A stretch of DNA of 11,881 bases from an uncultured Verrucomicrobiota bacterium (lineage in GTDB: Bacteria; Verrucomicrobiota; Kiritimatiellia; RFP12; UBA3636). Shown piece after piece: positions 5,445 to 11,424 of the stretch. The position numbers were made by a program, and so were the translations under genes. The notes beneath the pieces were generated by a model that did not search any database, was not told the origin of the DNA, and saw only the letters and a program-made list of their open reading frames with translations. Positions within the stretch are counted from its first letter, which is position 1. Each line of letters opens with the position of its first letter. The DNA is taken from the NCBI GenBank assembly GCA_946534745.1, contig CAMNDA010000427.1:1-11881 (forward strand), given 5' to 3'.

Positions 5445-6197
5445 GTGCCAAAACCAATCAACCAATCCTTCCCGCCTGGAGTCGCGAAGGAACTCGGATA
5501 TTACGTCTACCGCCTCGTCGATCCACGGACCGGACAGACATTCTATGTTGGGAAAGGCAAAGGGAACCGGGTCTTCCAACACGCCAACGCCATTGATCCG
5601 GCAAACTGGAAAGACCGTGACGAAGATGACGATGAATCTCTCGACGCCATCGGTGCCAAGGTCAAAACGATTCTGGAAATCAAGAACGAAGGACTTGACG
5701 TCATTGCCATCATTCATCGCCATGGTATGGATGAAAAGGAAGCGCTTGAAGTCGAAGCCGCTCTCATCGACGCCTATCCAGGACTCACGAACATCCAGAA
5801 CGGACACGGCAGCGCCGACCGCGGTTGTATGTCCGTTGAACAGATTCTCCGAGATGCCAAGGCGAAGGAAGCCGACTTCGGCAACCGGATACTTCTGATC
5901 ATCAAAATCCGGACTTCCGTCATTCTTGCGGCGGGAAGCGTTTACGAGGCAGTCCGGGCTTCCTGGAAAATCGACGAGGCGAAAGCGAAGGGGTTGCCCG
6001 TTCTTGCGGTCGAAAACGGAATCATCCGTGGCGTGTTCAGCGCCAAATGGCATTTGTCCGGCAACGGTCCGAGAAAAGAGTTTGACGGCAAGCCCATCGA
6101 AGAGACATGGGCCCGCGATCTTGTCGGCAGACGAATCCCCGAAGCATACCGCGGAAAAGCGGAAGCGAATCCCATTCGATACGTGAATGTCGAGTGA
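5445..6197 (+). CDS. GIY-YIG nuclease domain protein (LEM-3-like) with C-terminal extra domain, 250 aa
   Basis: GTG at 5445 follows an AAAGGA ribosome site. Residues 19-46 give the GIY-YIG core: 'YYVYRLVDPRTG' then 'FYVGKGKGNRVFQH', where Y22, Y34 and R42 are the expected catalytic positions. 'EVEAALIDAYPGLTNIQNG' at 102-120 supplies the metal-binding Glu (probably E104) and the conserved Asn region. An acidic insert (57-65, DRDEDDDES) lies between. The C-terminal 100 residues, from 'SVYEAVRASWKID' to 'AEANPIRYVNVE', form a second domain that I recall fused to bacterial GIY-YIG and HNH nucleases, probably substrate binding. A cytoplasmic DNA or RNA nuclease is likely; restriction or repair are candidate roles. 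Its GC content is well below the flanks, which suggests transfer. It is first in a three-gene co-directional group. Confidence 0.75.
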   Translation: MPKPINQSFPPGVAKELGYYVYRLVDPRTGQTFYVGKGKGNRVFQHANAIDPANWKDRDEDDDESLDAIGAKVKTILEIKNEGLDVIAIIHRHGMDEKEALEVEAALIDAYPGLTNIQNGHGSADRGCMSVEQILRDAKAKEADFGNRILLIIKIRTSVILAAGSVYEAVRASWKIDEAKAKGLPVLAVENGIIRGVFSAKWHLSGNGPRKEFDGKPIEETWARDLVGRRIPEAYRGKAEANPIRYVNVE

Positions 6198-6237
6198 CCA
6201 TCATTTCGCCAACACCAACCCCAAGAACAACTCAGCC

Positions 6238-6666
6238 ATGAAAACAACGAAACACGTTGTCCTTCGCGTCCAGGACAAACCGACATTCGGCACCATCGAC
6301 GAAATCTGCAAGGCGACTGGAGTCGATCCCCGTTCCGTTCACCGCGGGTATCTGCGCAAGCCGGGGGCGCCGCTTCCATCCGACCCGGGAATCTACCTCT
6401 GGTGGCCGTCCGCGGACAACAAAAACTGGGACAACCATCTCTCCGAGGACGGCCTGACCCTCTGGTCGAAGTCCCGCAAGGAGCCGTTCTCGATTGCCGG
6501 TGTCATCGCGGCCGCCAATGCCGGCCGCCGCACGGCCGTGTTCTTCCGCGAGCCTCTGCTCGGAAAAGGATACCAGTTTGTCGGCGTGTTCAAGACCAAT
6601 CTCGAGAAGTCCCGCAAACGGCTATTCCACGTGTTCGACCGCGTTTCGGACGAGCTGGAAGTCTGA
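6238..6666 (+). CDS. Uncharacterised protein downstream of the GIY-YIG gene, 142 aa
   Basis: I chose ATG at 6238 ('MKTTKHVVLRVQDK'). The longer start at 6187 overlaps the previous gene and adds a low-complexity N-terminus. Neither start has a clear Shine-Dalgarno. Residues about 15-45 ('FGTIDEICKATGVDPRSVHRGYLRK') could be a small helix-turn-helix. The rest is beta-rich: 'GIYLWW', 'HLSEDGLTLWSKSR', 'TAVFFREPL', 'YQFVGVFKTNLEKSRK', 'FDRVSDELE'. The 'SEDGL.W.S.SR' and 'Y.F.GV' rhythm faintly recalls the DUF3427/PUA-like domains of restriction-type helicases, but this is weak. The gap to the nuclease gene is 40 bases and to the next gene 24, so an operon is likely. Function is unknown. Confidence 0.65.
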   Translation: MKTTKHVVLRVQDKPTFGTIDEICKATGVDPRSVHRGYLRKPGAPLPSDPGIYLWWPSADNKNWDNHLSEDGLTLWSKSRKEPFSIAGVIAAANAGRRTAVFFREPLLGKGYQFVGVFKTNLEKSRKRLFHVFDRVSDELEV

Positions 6667-6690
6667 AAAATCCAAACAACCTTTCTTACC

Positions 6691-7977
6691 ATGAAACCAT
6701 TCCAATCCATTCTCGCCGCCGCGTTGGTCGCAGCGGCCGTCTGCGCACCCGCGCAGTCTTTCCTCGACGTGGCGGATGCATCGCTCGACGCCCTTCGGGA
6801 AGGGCGCGAGCAGAATGCCGCGCCGGCAAACGTCCGCGCCATCTTCGCCAAGGCCAAGGCCGCGGCGGACGAGGACGACAAGCTCAATCTGTGCGGGTTC
6901 TACACGGGCATGAGCGAAGCGGACGCGCAAACTCTTGCCGGCCACTACGCGCTCAAAGACGACGAATGGTCGACTGAAGGCGATCCGGTTTACAAAATCC
7001 ATCTTTCGCTCAAAGGCGTCCGTCGCGTGACGAAGGGCGGAAACACGTTCGACGAACTGGCACAAGCCGTCGCAAACCGCGTTGGAAGCCTGAAACAGGA
7101 CTGGGAAACGAAAGTCTACGGTCTCAAGACCATCGATGGGATTTCCGTCACGATGTCCGAATCGTCCGGATTCAATATGGTCGACACGATCGAGAAAAAG
7201 AAAGCGGATGACGTGAGGGCCGCCGCCGAACGCAAGGCGCGCGAAGAACGCGAGGCCGCCGAACGCAAGGCGCGCGAAGAACGCGAAGCCGCAGAACGCA
7301 AGGCGCGCGAAGCCGCAGAACGCAAGGCAAAGGAAGAATCGCGACGTGTGGCACTTGCTTGGAAAGGAAAAACCAAGACAGTTCCGGTTTCGGGTTCTGT
7401 CGTGATCAATCTTCAGTCCGTCCCCGGGAATCTCTGGTTCGGACAATACGAGGTCACGCAGGCCCAGTGGGAAGCCGTCATGGGCGAGAATCCGTCGCGG
7501 TTCAAGAATCCGGACAATCCGGTTGAGCAAGTCTCATGGAACGACTGCCAGGAGTTTTTGAAGAAACTCAATGAGCTTCCGTCCGTCAAGAAGACAGGGT
7601 TGACCTTTCGATTGCCGACCAAAGAGGAATGGGAGCTGGCGTGCCGCGCGGGTGCAACGGGCGCCTATTGTCTTCTGGCCGATGGTACGGAAATCACGGT
7701 GGACACGCTCGGGCAGGTCGCGTGGTTCGATGACAATTCCGACGGCAAGACTCATCCCGTCGGACAGAAGCAGCCGAACGCCTTTGGGCTCTACGATATG
7801 CACGGCAATGTGCGGGAGTGGACTTCGACTGCGGTTGGCGAGTCCCGCGTCCGTCGCGGCGGCGGCTGGGACGGCTCGGTCTGGCTCTGCGAGTCCTCCC
7901 TCCTGGACTGGGACTGGCCCTCCCACCGGTACGACGACCTCGGCTTCCGCCTCTGCGCCTCCGGCAGGGCTGACTAA
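6691..7977 (+). CDS. Secreted FGE-sulfatase (SUMF1, C-type-lectin-fold) domain protein with coiled coil, 428 aa
   Basis: ATG at 6691 starts a signal peptide (K2, hydrophobic core, cleavage after A21 in 'CAPA-QS'). Residues 22-165 are an unassigned globular region. Residues 170-220 are a charged coiled coil built of AAERKAREERE repeats. From about 236 comes an FGE-sulfatase domain: 'FGQYEVTQAQWEAVMGENPSRF', 'PVEQVSWNDCQEF', 'FRLPTKEEWELACRAG', 'GLYDMHGNVREW', ending 'RRGGGWDG' and 'DLGFRLCASG'. I do not see the paired active-site cysteines of true formylglycine-generating enzymes. A C-type-lectin-fold binding role outside the cytoplasm is therefore more likely than catalysis. The C-terminal 40 residues align position by position with DGR variable regions, and their base composition differs sharply from the rest of the gene. 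No Shine-Dalgarno is evident. Confidence 0.85.
   Translation: MKPFQSILAAALVAAAVCAPAQSFLDVADASLDALREGREQNAAPANVRAIFAKAKAAADEDDKLNLCGFYTGMSEADAQTLAGHYALKDDEWSTEGDPVYKIHLSLKGVRRVTKGGNTFDELAQAVANRVGSLKQDWETKVYGLKTIDGISVTMSESSGFNMVDTIEKKKADDVRAAAERKAREEREAAERKAREEREAAERKAREAAERKAKEESRRVALAWKGKTKTVPVSGSVVINLQSVPGNLWFGQYEVTQAQWEAVMGENPSRFKNPDNPVEQVSWNDCQEFLKKLNELPSVKKTGLTFRLPTKEEWELACRAGATGAYCLLADGTEITVDTLGQVAWFDDNSDGKTHPVGQKQPNAFGLYDMHGNVREWTSTAVGESRVRRGGGWDGSVWLCESSLLDWDWPSHRYDDLGFRLCASGRAD
7222..7338 (+). repeat. In-frame 33-bp tandem repeat coding for the coiled coil
   Basis: Two full units start at 7222 and 7255 (AAERKAREERE), then shortened units at 7288 and 7312 (AAERKARE, AAERKAKEE). All length changes are multiples of 3, so the frame is kept. 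The repeat can change the length of the stalk between the N-terminal region and the FGE-sulfatase domain. Confidence 0.85.
7855..7977 (+). other. Candidate DGR variable region at the 3' end of the FGE-sulfatase gene
   Basis: Residues 389-421 follow the scaffold RGG.W......C..S.......P..R....GFRL. The positions between fixed residues hold D, G, S, V, W, L, E, L, L, D, W, D, W, S, H, Y, D, D. Many of these codons end in C (GAC, GGC, GTC, CTC, TCC, CAC, TAC), as expected if they came from AAC template codons. Adenine makes up 4 of 60 bases at 7861-7920, against 16 of 60 at 7501-7560 in the same gene. Both traits fit adenine mutagenesis. However, ordinary FGE-sulfatase C-termini share the scaffold, and no reverse transcriptase or template lies in the window. 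Confidence 0.4.
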
Positions 7978-8009
7978 GGCTCCGGCAAGCAAGAAAGCGA
8001 GCGGAGAAA

Positions 8010-8054
8010 GGGGAGGGGGAGCGAGCCGCGCGGAGCGCGGTGAAGCCCCTCCCC
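8010..8054 (+). other. Nested GC hairpin after the FGE-sulfatase gene
   Basis: GGGGAGGGG (8010-8018) pairs perfectly with CCCCTCCCC (8046-8054). Inside, CCGCG (8026-8030) pairs with CGCGG (8036-8040) around CGGAG. It begins 32 bases after the stop and lacks a T-run. It could be a weak terminator, or, if the gene is a DGR target, the hairpin/cruciform that such systems carry just downstream of the variable region. Confidence 0.6.
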
Positions 8055-8078
8055 AAGCGGAGCGAGCCCGCGAATAAT

Positions 8079-8402
8079 ATGGAAGAGCGTTCCGAAACCA
8101 TTCAGCTCACCGAAGAATTGACGCAGTTGGAACGTTGGGGCTTTCACAACGTCGCCACGGAAATCGGTAGCTTCCTGTTTCCGGGAGCGGGAATCCTGAC
8201 CGGACTCGTGTTGTTCTGCTTCAATCCCGTGTGGTGGATTGTCGGTCCGGTTTTCGCTGCGGTCGGCCTCCACCGCCTTGAAAAGGGCGATTTCACGGGC
8301 GCCCGCAAGGCGCTCTGGTGGGGCCGCGGCGTCAACTGGGCGATCGTCTTCGCGGTTGTCTTCTGGGGCTTCCTCGCCCTCCGTTCCAAGGCCGGGCAGT
8401 AG
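8079..8402 (+). CDS. Small membrane protein with CD225/dispanin-like second half, 107 aa
   Basis: ATG at 8079 ('MEERSETIQLTEEL') is chosen over the in-frame ATG at 8040, which lies inside the upstream hairpin. The ribosome site is weak. The N-terminal 30 residues are soluble and acidic. They are followed by two hydrophobic segments, about 'FLFPGAGILTGLVLFCF' into 'WWIVGPVFAAVGL', and 'NWAIVFAVVFWGFLAL' near the C-terminus. The loop 'LEKGDFTGARKALWWGRGVNWAI' resembles the G-D-(Y/F)-x-G-A-x-x-A-S loop of bacterial CD225/dispanin (IFITM-related) membrane proteins. The match is by eye and short. It sits 101 bases after the FGE-sulfatase gene and may be read with it. Role unknown. Confidence 0.6.
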   Translation: MEERSETIQLTEELTQLERWGFHNVATEIGSFLFPGAGILTGLVLFCFNPVWWIVGPVFAAVGLHRLEKGDFTGARKALWWGRGVNWAIVFAVVFWGFLALRSKAGQ

Positions 8403-8424
8403 TCCGGCCATTCAACGCCCGGCC
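8390..8424 (+). terminator. Terminator-like hairpin overlapping the stop of the small membrane protein gene
   Basis: GGCCGGGC (8390-8397) pairs with GCCCGGCC (8417-8424). The left arm contains the last codons before the TAG at 8400. There is no T-run. Confidence 0.4.
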
Positions 8425-8673
8425 GTCGCGGGGCGCGCATGCGCTGCGCGACGAGCCGGACTTGCGAATACGTCCGGCCTCGGCGGCTCGGCGGAGACGC
8501 CTCGCTCCACCTCGGTCGCTTCCCGCAACACGGTTGGAGAATGTGGTTTAACGAGCGATCCAATGCGATTTCACCATGTGTGATTTTGACCTCTTTCGCT
8601 TCTTCGAAGACGGAGATCCGCGTGTAAACAAGTCGCGCGGAGTGCGGAGGATGCCGCGTCCGCCGCAGGACGG

Positions 8674-8710
8674 GGCTCCTCCGACAACCGGCGGAGCCAC
8701 ATTCGTTTTA
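8674..8710 (+). terminator. Intrinsic terminator
   Basis: GGCTCCTCCG (8674-8683) and CGGCGGAGCC (8689-8698) form a 10-bp stem with one mismatch and an ACAAC loop, followed by ATTCGTTTTA. It insulates the promoter at 8831 from upstream transcription. Confidence 0.65.
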
Positions 8711-8722
8711 TCCAGAGATTTT

Positions 8723-8750
8723 TCGGATTTTCCGAATCGGATTTTCCGAA
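8723..8750 (+). repeat. Two tandem 14-bp dyads, operator-like
   Basis: TCGGATTTTCCGAA occurs twice head to tail (8723-8736 and 8737-8750) with no mismatch. Each unit contains the inverted repeat TCGGA-TTT-TCCGA. Two adjacent identical dyads about 80 bases before a promoter look like binding sites for a dimeric regulator. Confidence 0.55.
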
Positions 8751-8780
8751 ATATTCGCCGCGAGCACGGCGGCCAATGTC

Positions 8781-8807
8781 CGTGGCGGGGGTGCACACAC
8801 CGCCACG
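8781..8807 (+). repeat. GTGGCGG hairpin, relative of the element at 353-382
   Basis: CGTGGCGG (8781-8788) pairs with CCGCCACG (8800-8807). The core GTGGCGGGG is shared with the hairpin at 353-382 and, inverted, with 11322-11335. Confidence 0.5.
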
Positions 8808-8830
8808 CCGAGATTCGGAATAGTTGCAAC

Positions 8831-8868
8831 TTGACAGAAAAACGGCGAAAATGCTAGGTTTTCGCCGT
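8831..8868 (+). promoter_or_regulatory. Promoter with an inverted repeat around the -10 box
   Basis: TTGACA (8831-8836), an 18-bp spacer ending in TGC, TAGGTT (8855-8860). A perfect 10-bp inverted repeat, ACGGCGAAAA (8842-8851) and TTTTCGCCGT (8859-8868), flanks a 7-base centre that contains most of the -10 box. A protein bound there would block polymerase. The ribosome site AAAGGAAG (8877-8884) follows. Confidence 0.7.
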
Positions 8869-8889
8869 CGTGCGTGAAAGGAAGTCCAG

Positions 8890-10722
8890 ATGGCTGATTT
8901 GAGTCCCTCTCCGTCCTCCGGGTCGCCGTCCGCGGCGGCGTCCTGGAGCCGGGATGCCGCCGAGGGCCTCGTCGCCCGTTGGTGCGACGCCCTTCTCGCG
9001 CGGCAGATCGCGGGGACGGGCGACCCGATGCTCGACGGCGCGATCGCGTGCCCCGCGTGCGGCGTCCTGCACGGGCGCGTCGGCGACCTCGCCTATCCGC
9101 TGGCCTATCGCTGGGAACGCACGGGCGACGCGAAGTACCTCGCGGCGGCGGAGCGGGCCGTGGAATGGACGGAGGCCGCGATGCGCCGGGCGGACGGCGG
9201 CCTCTACAACGACTTCCAGAGCCAGTGGTGGGCCATCACCGTGTTCGCGCAGATCGCCCTCGGCAAGACGCTTCTCCGTTTCGGCGACCGGCTGCCGCGG
9301 GACCTGCGCGCGCGCTGGAGCGCGCTCTTCGCGCGGGACACGGACTTCGTCGCCCGGCGGTTCGACGAGTCGTTCGTGGAGTCCACCAACGTGAACTATC
9401 CGGCGTCCTTCTGCGAGGCGATGGCGCTCGCCGGGCGCGTGCTGGGCGACGCCGGCCGGACGGCTCTGGCCCGTTCGATGGCCGACCGCGTGATGAAGTC
9501 GTTCCTGCCGGACGGACTTTTCACGGGCGAAGGCGCGCCGATGTCGCACCGCTCGCCGCGCGGGCACGCGTACGTCGATCTCGGCTACAACCTGGAGGAG
9601 TCGCTGCCGTCGCTGTTCGCCTATGCCGAGCTCTGCGGCGACGGGCGGATGAAGGACGCCGTCCTCGCCTCGGCGGCCGCGCACGCCGAGTTCCTCCTCC
9701 CCGACGGCGGCCTGGACGACTCCTTCGGGAGCAGGAGCGCGAAGTGGACGTACTACGGCAGCCGCACGTCGGACGGCCTGCTGCCGATCCTCGGCGCCCT
9801 CGCCAAGTCGGGCGTGCCCTGGGCCGCGCGGGCGATGGGGCTCCACCTCGGTCTGCTCGCGCGCTGCACGAACGCCTCCGGCCTGCTGGCGGGCGGCGTG
9901 CAGTACGGGGCGGCCGGCGAGCCGGCGTGCATCCACCATTCGTTCACCCACGCGAAGTCCGTCGTCGACGTCCTCCTGGACGATTCGATCCCCGAGCGGG
10001 GCGGCGACGCGCCGCTGCCGCGCGAACGCGCCTACGGCCTCAAGTCCTTCCCCTCGATCGGCGTAGCGCTCGCCGCCGTCGGGCCGTGGCGCGTCACGTT
10101 CGCGGGCGGAGACTCCTTCGCGCAGGGCATGACCGGGCTTCGGATTACCGGCGGCGGACCGTCGCTCGCGTGGCACGAGGCCGTCGGGCCGCTCGTCGTC
10201 GGCACGATGGCGGACTACGCGATCGTCGAGGCGCGGAACCTGCAGGACCTCCGCCACGAGCGGACGGTCCTTTCGATGACGCCGCGCATCGAGGCGAACG
10301 ATTCTTCGAGCTCCGCGCGGGACGCGGACGCCGAGATGGAGGCGACATCCGCCGCGGGCGCCGTCGAATGCCGCGCGAAGGGCCGCCTGACGGGACCGGA
10401 CGGAACGCGCGGCGTGGCCTACGAGCTCGTGTCGCGCGTGGACGAAAAAACGTTCTCGATCGGCGGCACGTGCGAGGCGGACGCGCGCTTCGTGCTTCCC
10501 GTCGTCGCGCTCGCCACCGACCGCGTCGAAATCGGGAACGGCCGCGTCCGGATCGAGCGTGGCAATGCGGTCGTCACGATCGAATCCGACCTGCCGTTCG
10601 AACTTACCAAGACCGACCGCGGCGACCGCGCCTTTTCCCCGATCGCGGGATTCCTCTACGCCTACCTGACGGCGCCCCTCCGCGCCGGCCGCGCGTTCTC
10701 CGCGCGGATCGTCGTTGGATAG
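8890..10722 (+). CDS. (Alpha/alpha)-toroid protein, heparinase/polysaccharide-lyase-like, 610 aa
   Basis: ATG at 8890 lies 5 bases after AAAGGAAG. No signal peptide is visible (a Ser/Ala-rich, non-hydrophobic N-terminus), so it is probably cytoplasmic. Residues about 20-400 are helix-rich, with features of alpha/alpha-toroid sugar-active proteins: 'CPACGVLHGRVGDLAYPLAY' (54-73), 'QSQWWAITVFAQIALGKTLL', 'FVESTNVNYPASFCEAM' (N167, N169, Y170), 'DGLFTGEGAPMSHRSPRGHAY' and 'YNLEESLPSLFAYAEL'. Residues about 400-610 are beta-rich, ending 'FLYAYLTAPLRAG', like the C-terminal beta-sandwich of heparinase II/III-type lyases. Candidate catalytic His/Tyr/Asn residues sit in these motifs, but I cannot assign a PL family or substrate. 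With the secreted hydrolase upstream it fits a polysaccharide-use theme. It has its own regulated-looking promoter. Confidence 0.65.
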   Translation: MADLSPSPSSGSPSAAASWSRDAAEGLVARWCDALLARQIAGTGDPMLDGAIACPACGVLHGRVGDLAYPLAYRWERTGDAKYLAAAERAVEWTEAAMRRADGGLYNDFQSQWWAITVFAQIALGKTLLRFGDRLPRDLRARWSALFARDTDFVARRFDESFVESTNVNYPASFCEAMALAGRVLGDAGRTALARSMADRVMKSFLPDGLFTGEGAPMSHRSPRGHAYVDLGYNLEESLPSLFAYAELCGDGRMKDAVLASAAAHAEFLLPDGGLDDSFGSRSAKWTYYGSRTSDGLLPILGALAKSGVPWAARAMGLHLGLLARCTNASGLLAGGVQYGAAGEPACIHHSFTHAKSVVDVLLDDSIPERGGDAPLPRERAYGLKSFPSIGVALAAVGPWRVTFAGGDSFAQGMTGLRITGGGPSLAWHEAVGPLVVGTMADYAIVEARNLQDLRHERTVLSMTPRIEANDSSSSARDADAEMEATSAAGAVECRAKGRLTGPDGTRGVAYELVSRVDEKTFSIGGTCEADARFVLPVVALATDRVEIGNGRVRIERGNAVVTIESDLPFELTKTDRGDRAFSPIAGFLYAYLTAPLRAGRAFSARIVVG

Positions 10723-10724
10723 AA

Positions 10725-10754
10725 AAGTCGCCGAGTCGACCGGGCGAGGGGTCG
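10725..10754 (+). repeat. Relative of the 8-base-period repeat
   Basis: These 30 bases match 4994-5023 at 23 positions without gaps, including AGTCGACCGG. As at the other site, the element lies in a gap beside a nucleotidyltransferase gene and close to a hairpin. Confidence 0.55.
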
Positions 10755-10756
10755 GG

Positions 10757-10774
10757 ACGCGGATTTTTCCGCGT
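10757..10774 (+). terminator. Short hairpin after the toroid protein gene
   Basis: ACGCGGA and TCCGCGT form a 7-bp stem with a TTTT loop, 35 bases after the stop. There is no T-run after it. It touches the -35 region of the next promoter. Confidence 0.45.
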
Positions 10775-10801
10775 GACTTGCGGGGCGGGGTCTGCTAGAC
10801 T
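10773..10801 (+). promoter_or_regulatory. Promoter of the MNT/HEPN pair
   Basis: GTGACT (10773-10778, TGAC core kept), a 17-bp spacer ending in TGC, TAGACT (10796-10801). Predicted start near 10808, about 20 bases before the ATG. Confidence 0.5.
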
Positions 10802-10826
10802 TGGCGGCGCTGAAGGGGAAGACGCC

Positions 10827-11120
10827 ATGTGCAAGCTCGACGAGATCCTCGCACGCCGCGACGAAGTGAACGAGCTCGCCCGGAAGAACCGGGCGGGCCG
10901 GATGTTCGTGTTCGGCTCCTGCGCCCGCAAGGAGGAAACGCCGGAGAGCGACATCGACTTCCTCGTTTCCTTCGAACCCGGCGCGACGCTCTTCGACCAG
11001 GCGCGTCTCGGGCTCGCCCTCCAGGAGATGTTCGGGTGCAAGGCCGACGTCATCGCGTCGTCGGCGTTGGACGATCCGGATTTCGGTCCGCACGTCAGGA
11101 AGGACCTGGTGGCCGTATGA
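10827..11120 (+). CDS. MNT-type minimal nucleotidyltransferase (antitoxin of an MNT/HEPN pair), 97 aa
   Basis: ATG at 10827 follows GAAGGGG at 10812-10818. The protein has the full minimal nucleotidyltransferase signature: 'FVFGSCARKEETPESDIDFLV' gives G30-S31 and D42/D44, and 'CKADVIASSAL' supplies the third aspartate D74. Length and layout match MntA-like antitoxins, which in studied pairs neutralise a HEPN RNase partner by adding AMP to it. The next gene begins with an ATG overlapping this gene's stop (4-base overlap), the usual arrangement of the pair. All catalytic residues look intact although the partner gene is truncated. Because of this, the enzyme is either orphaned or acts on another HEPN protein encoded elsewhere. 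Confidence 0.85.
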   Translation: MCKLDEILARRDEVNELARKNRAGRMFVFGSCARKEETPESDIDFLVSFEPGATLFDQARLGLALQEMFGCKADVIASSALDDPDFGPHVRKDLVAV

Positions 11121-11281
11121 TTCCCGACCGACTCCGCATCGCCCACATTCTCGACTCGGCGGCTCAGCTGTCCGAACTCGTCTCGCAGCCGAAGGAAGTC
11201 GCGTTGTCGGTTCGGGCCAACCGGGATTCCCTCTGCTACAACTTCATTCTCATCGGAGCAACAAGCCGAAACGACGGATAA
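11117..11281 (+). pseudogene. Truncated HEPN/DUF86 protein, toxin remnant, 54 aa
   Basis: Starts at ATG 11117, overlapping the MNT stop. 'MIPDRLRIAHILDSAAQLSELV' and 'VRANRDSLCYNFILIGATS' correspond to the first two helices and the 'Y.FI.IGEA' region of DUF86 HEPN RNases. The frame then ends at TAA (11279-11281) after 'RNDG'. Family members normally run to about 110 residues and carry the RxxxxxH active-site motif in the missing part. The Glu of the usual IGEA is also absent, consistent with a 3-base loss. I see no continuation of the domain in the next 200 bases in any frame, so the 3' half was deleted rather than frameshifted. Probably inactive as an RNase. Confidence 0.7.
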
Positions 11282-11424
11282 CCCATCGTCCCCCACGCCT
11301 TGAGCATTGCGCATTGAGGACCCACCCCGCCACCCAGAACCCTTTGACCACAAACTAACCACCTTGCAATTCTGCAAGAGTCGTCTCCCCGAATCCGTGG
11401 AAAGATTTCGTTGACGACACATGC

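Larger units (their letters stand above)
8403..8830. other. Non-coding region rich in hairpins
   Basis: I see no convincing gene here in either direction; open frames lack the G/C-ending codon bias of the neighbours. It holds a hairpin at 8455-8478 (GCCGGAC and GTCCGGC), a 10-base palindrome TCTTCGAAGA at 8601-8610, an intrinsic terminator at 8674-8698, tandem dyads at 8723-8750 and a hairpin at 8781-8807. Such density suggests old gene remains plus regulatory DNA for the gene at 8890. Confidence 0.6.

Noticed and set aside
3752..6053. Long minus-strand frames across the nucleotidyltransferase and GIY-YIG genes
   Set aside because: They run through terminators, repeats and two promoters, and show no domain. 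Their similarity to each other only reflects the 84-bp direct repeat.
6691..7977. Formylglycine-generating enzyme (sulfatase activator)
   Set aside because: The catalytic cysteine pair is not visible, and no sulfatase gene lies nearby. The fold is more often a binding module in such secreted proteins.
8079..8402. DGR accessory protein Avd
   Set aside because: The protein has two transmembrane segments and is not a soluble four-helix basic protein, so its position after the candidate variable gene is not support for a DGR.
8576..8857. Small plus-strand gene in the spacer before the toroid protein gene
   Set aside because: The frame crosses a strong terminator, tandem dyads and the promoter, lacks codon bias and has no ribosome site.
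8979..10722. Alternative plus-strand frame across the toroid protein gene that continues into the MNT gene
   Set aside because: Arg/Gly-rich shadow translation. Only its last 98 codons, from ATG 10827, form a real gene with its own promoter and ribosome site.
11344..11372. Promoter TTGACC with a -10 near 11367
   Set aside because: The -35 is good but no acceptable -10 lies at 16-18 bp, so it is mentioned only as a possible start zone for the RNA ending at 11525.
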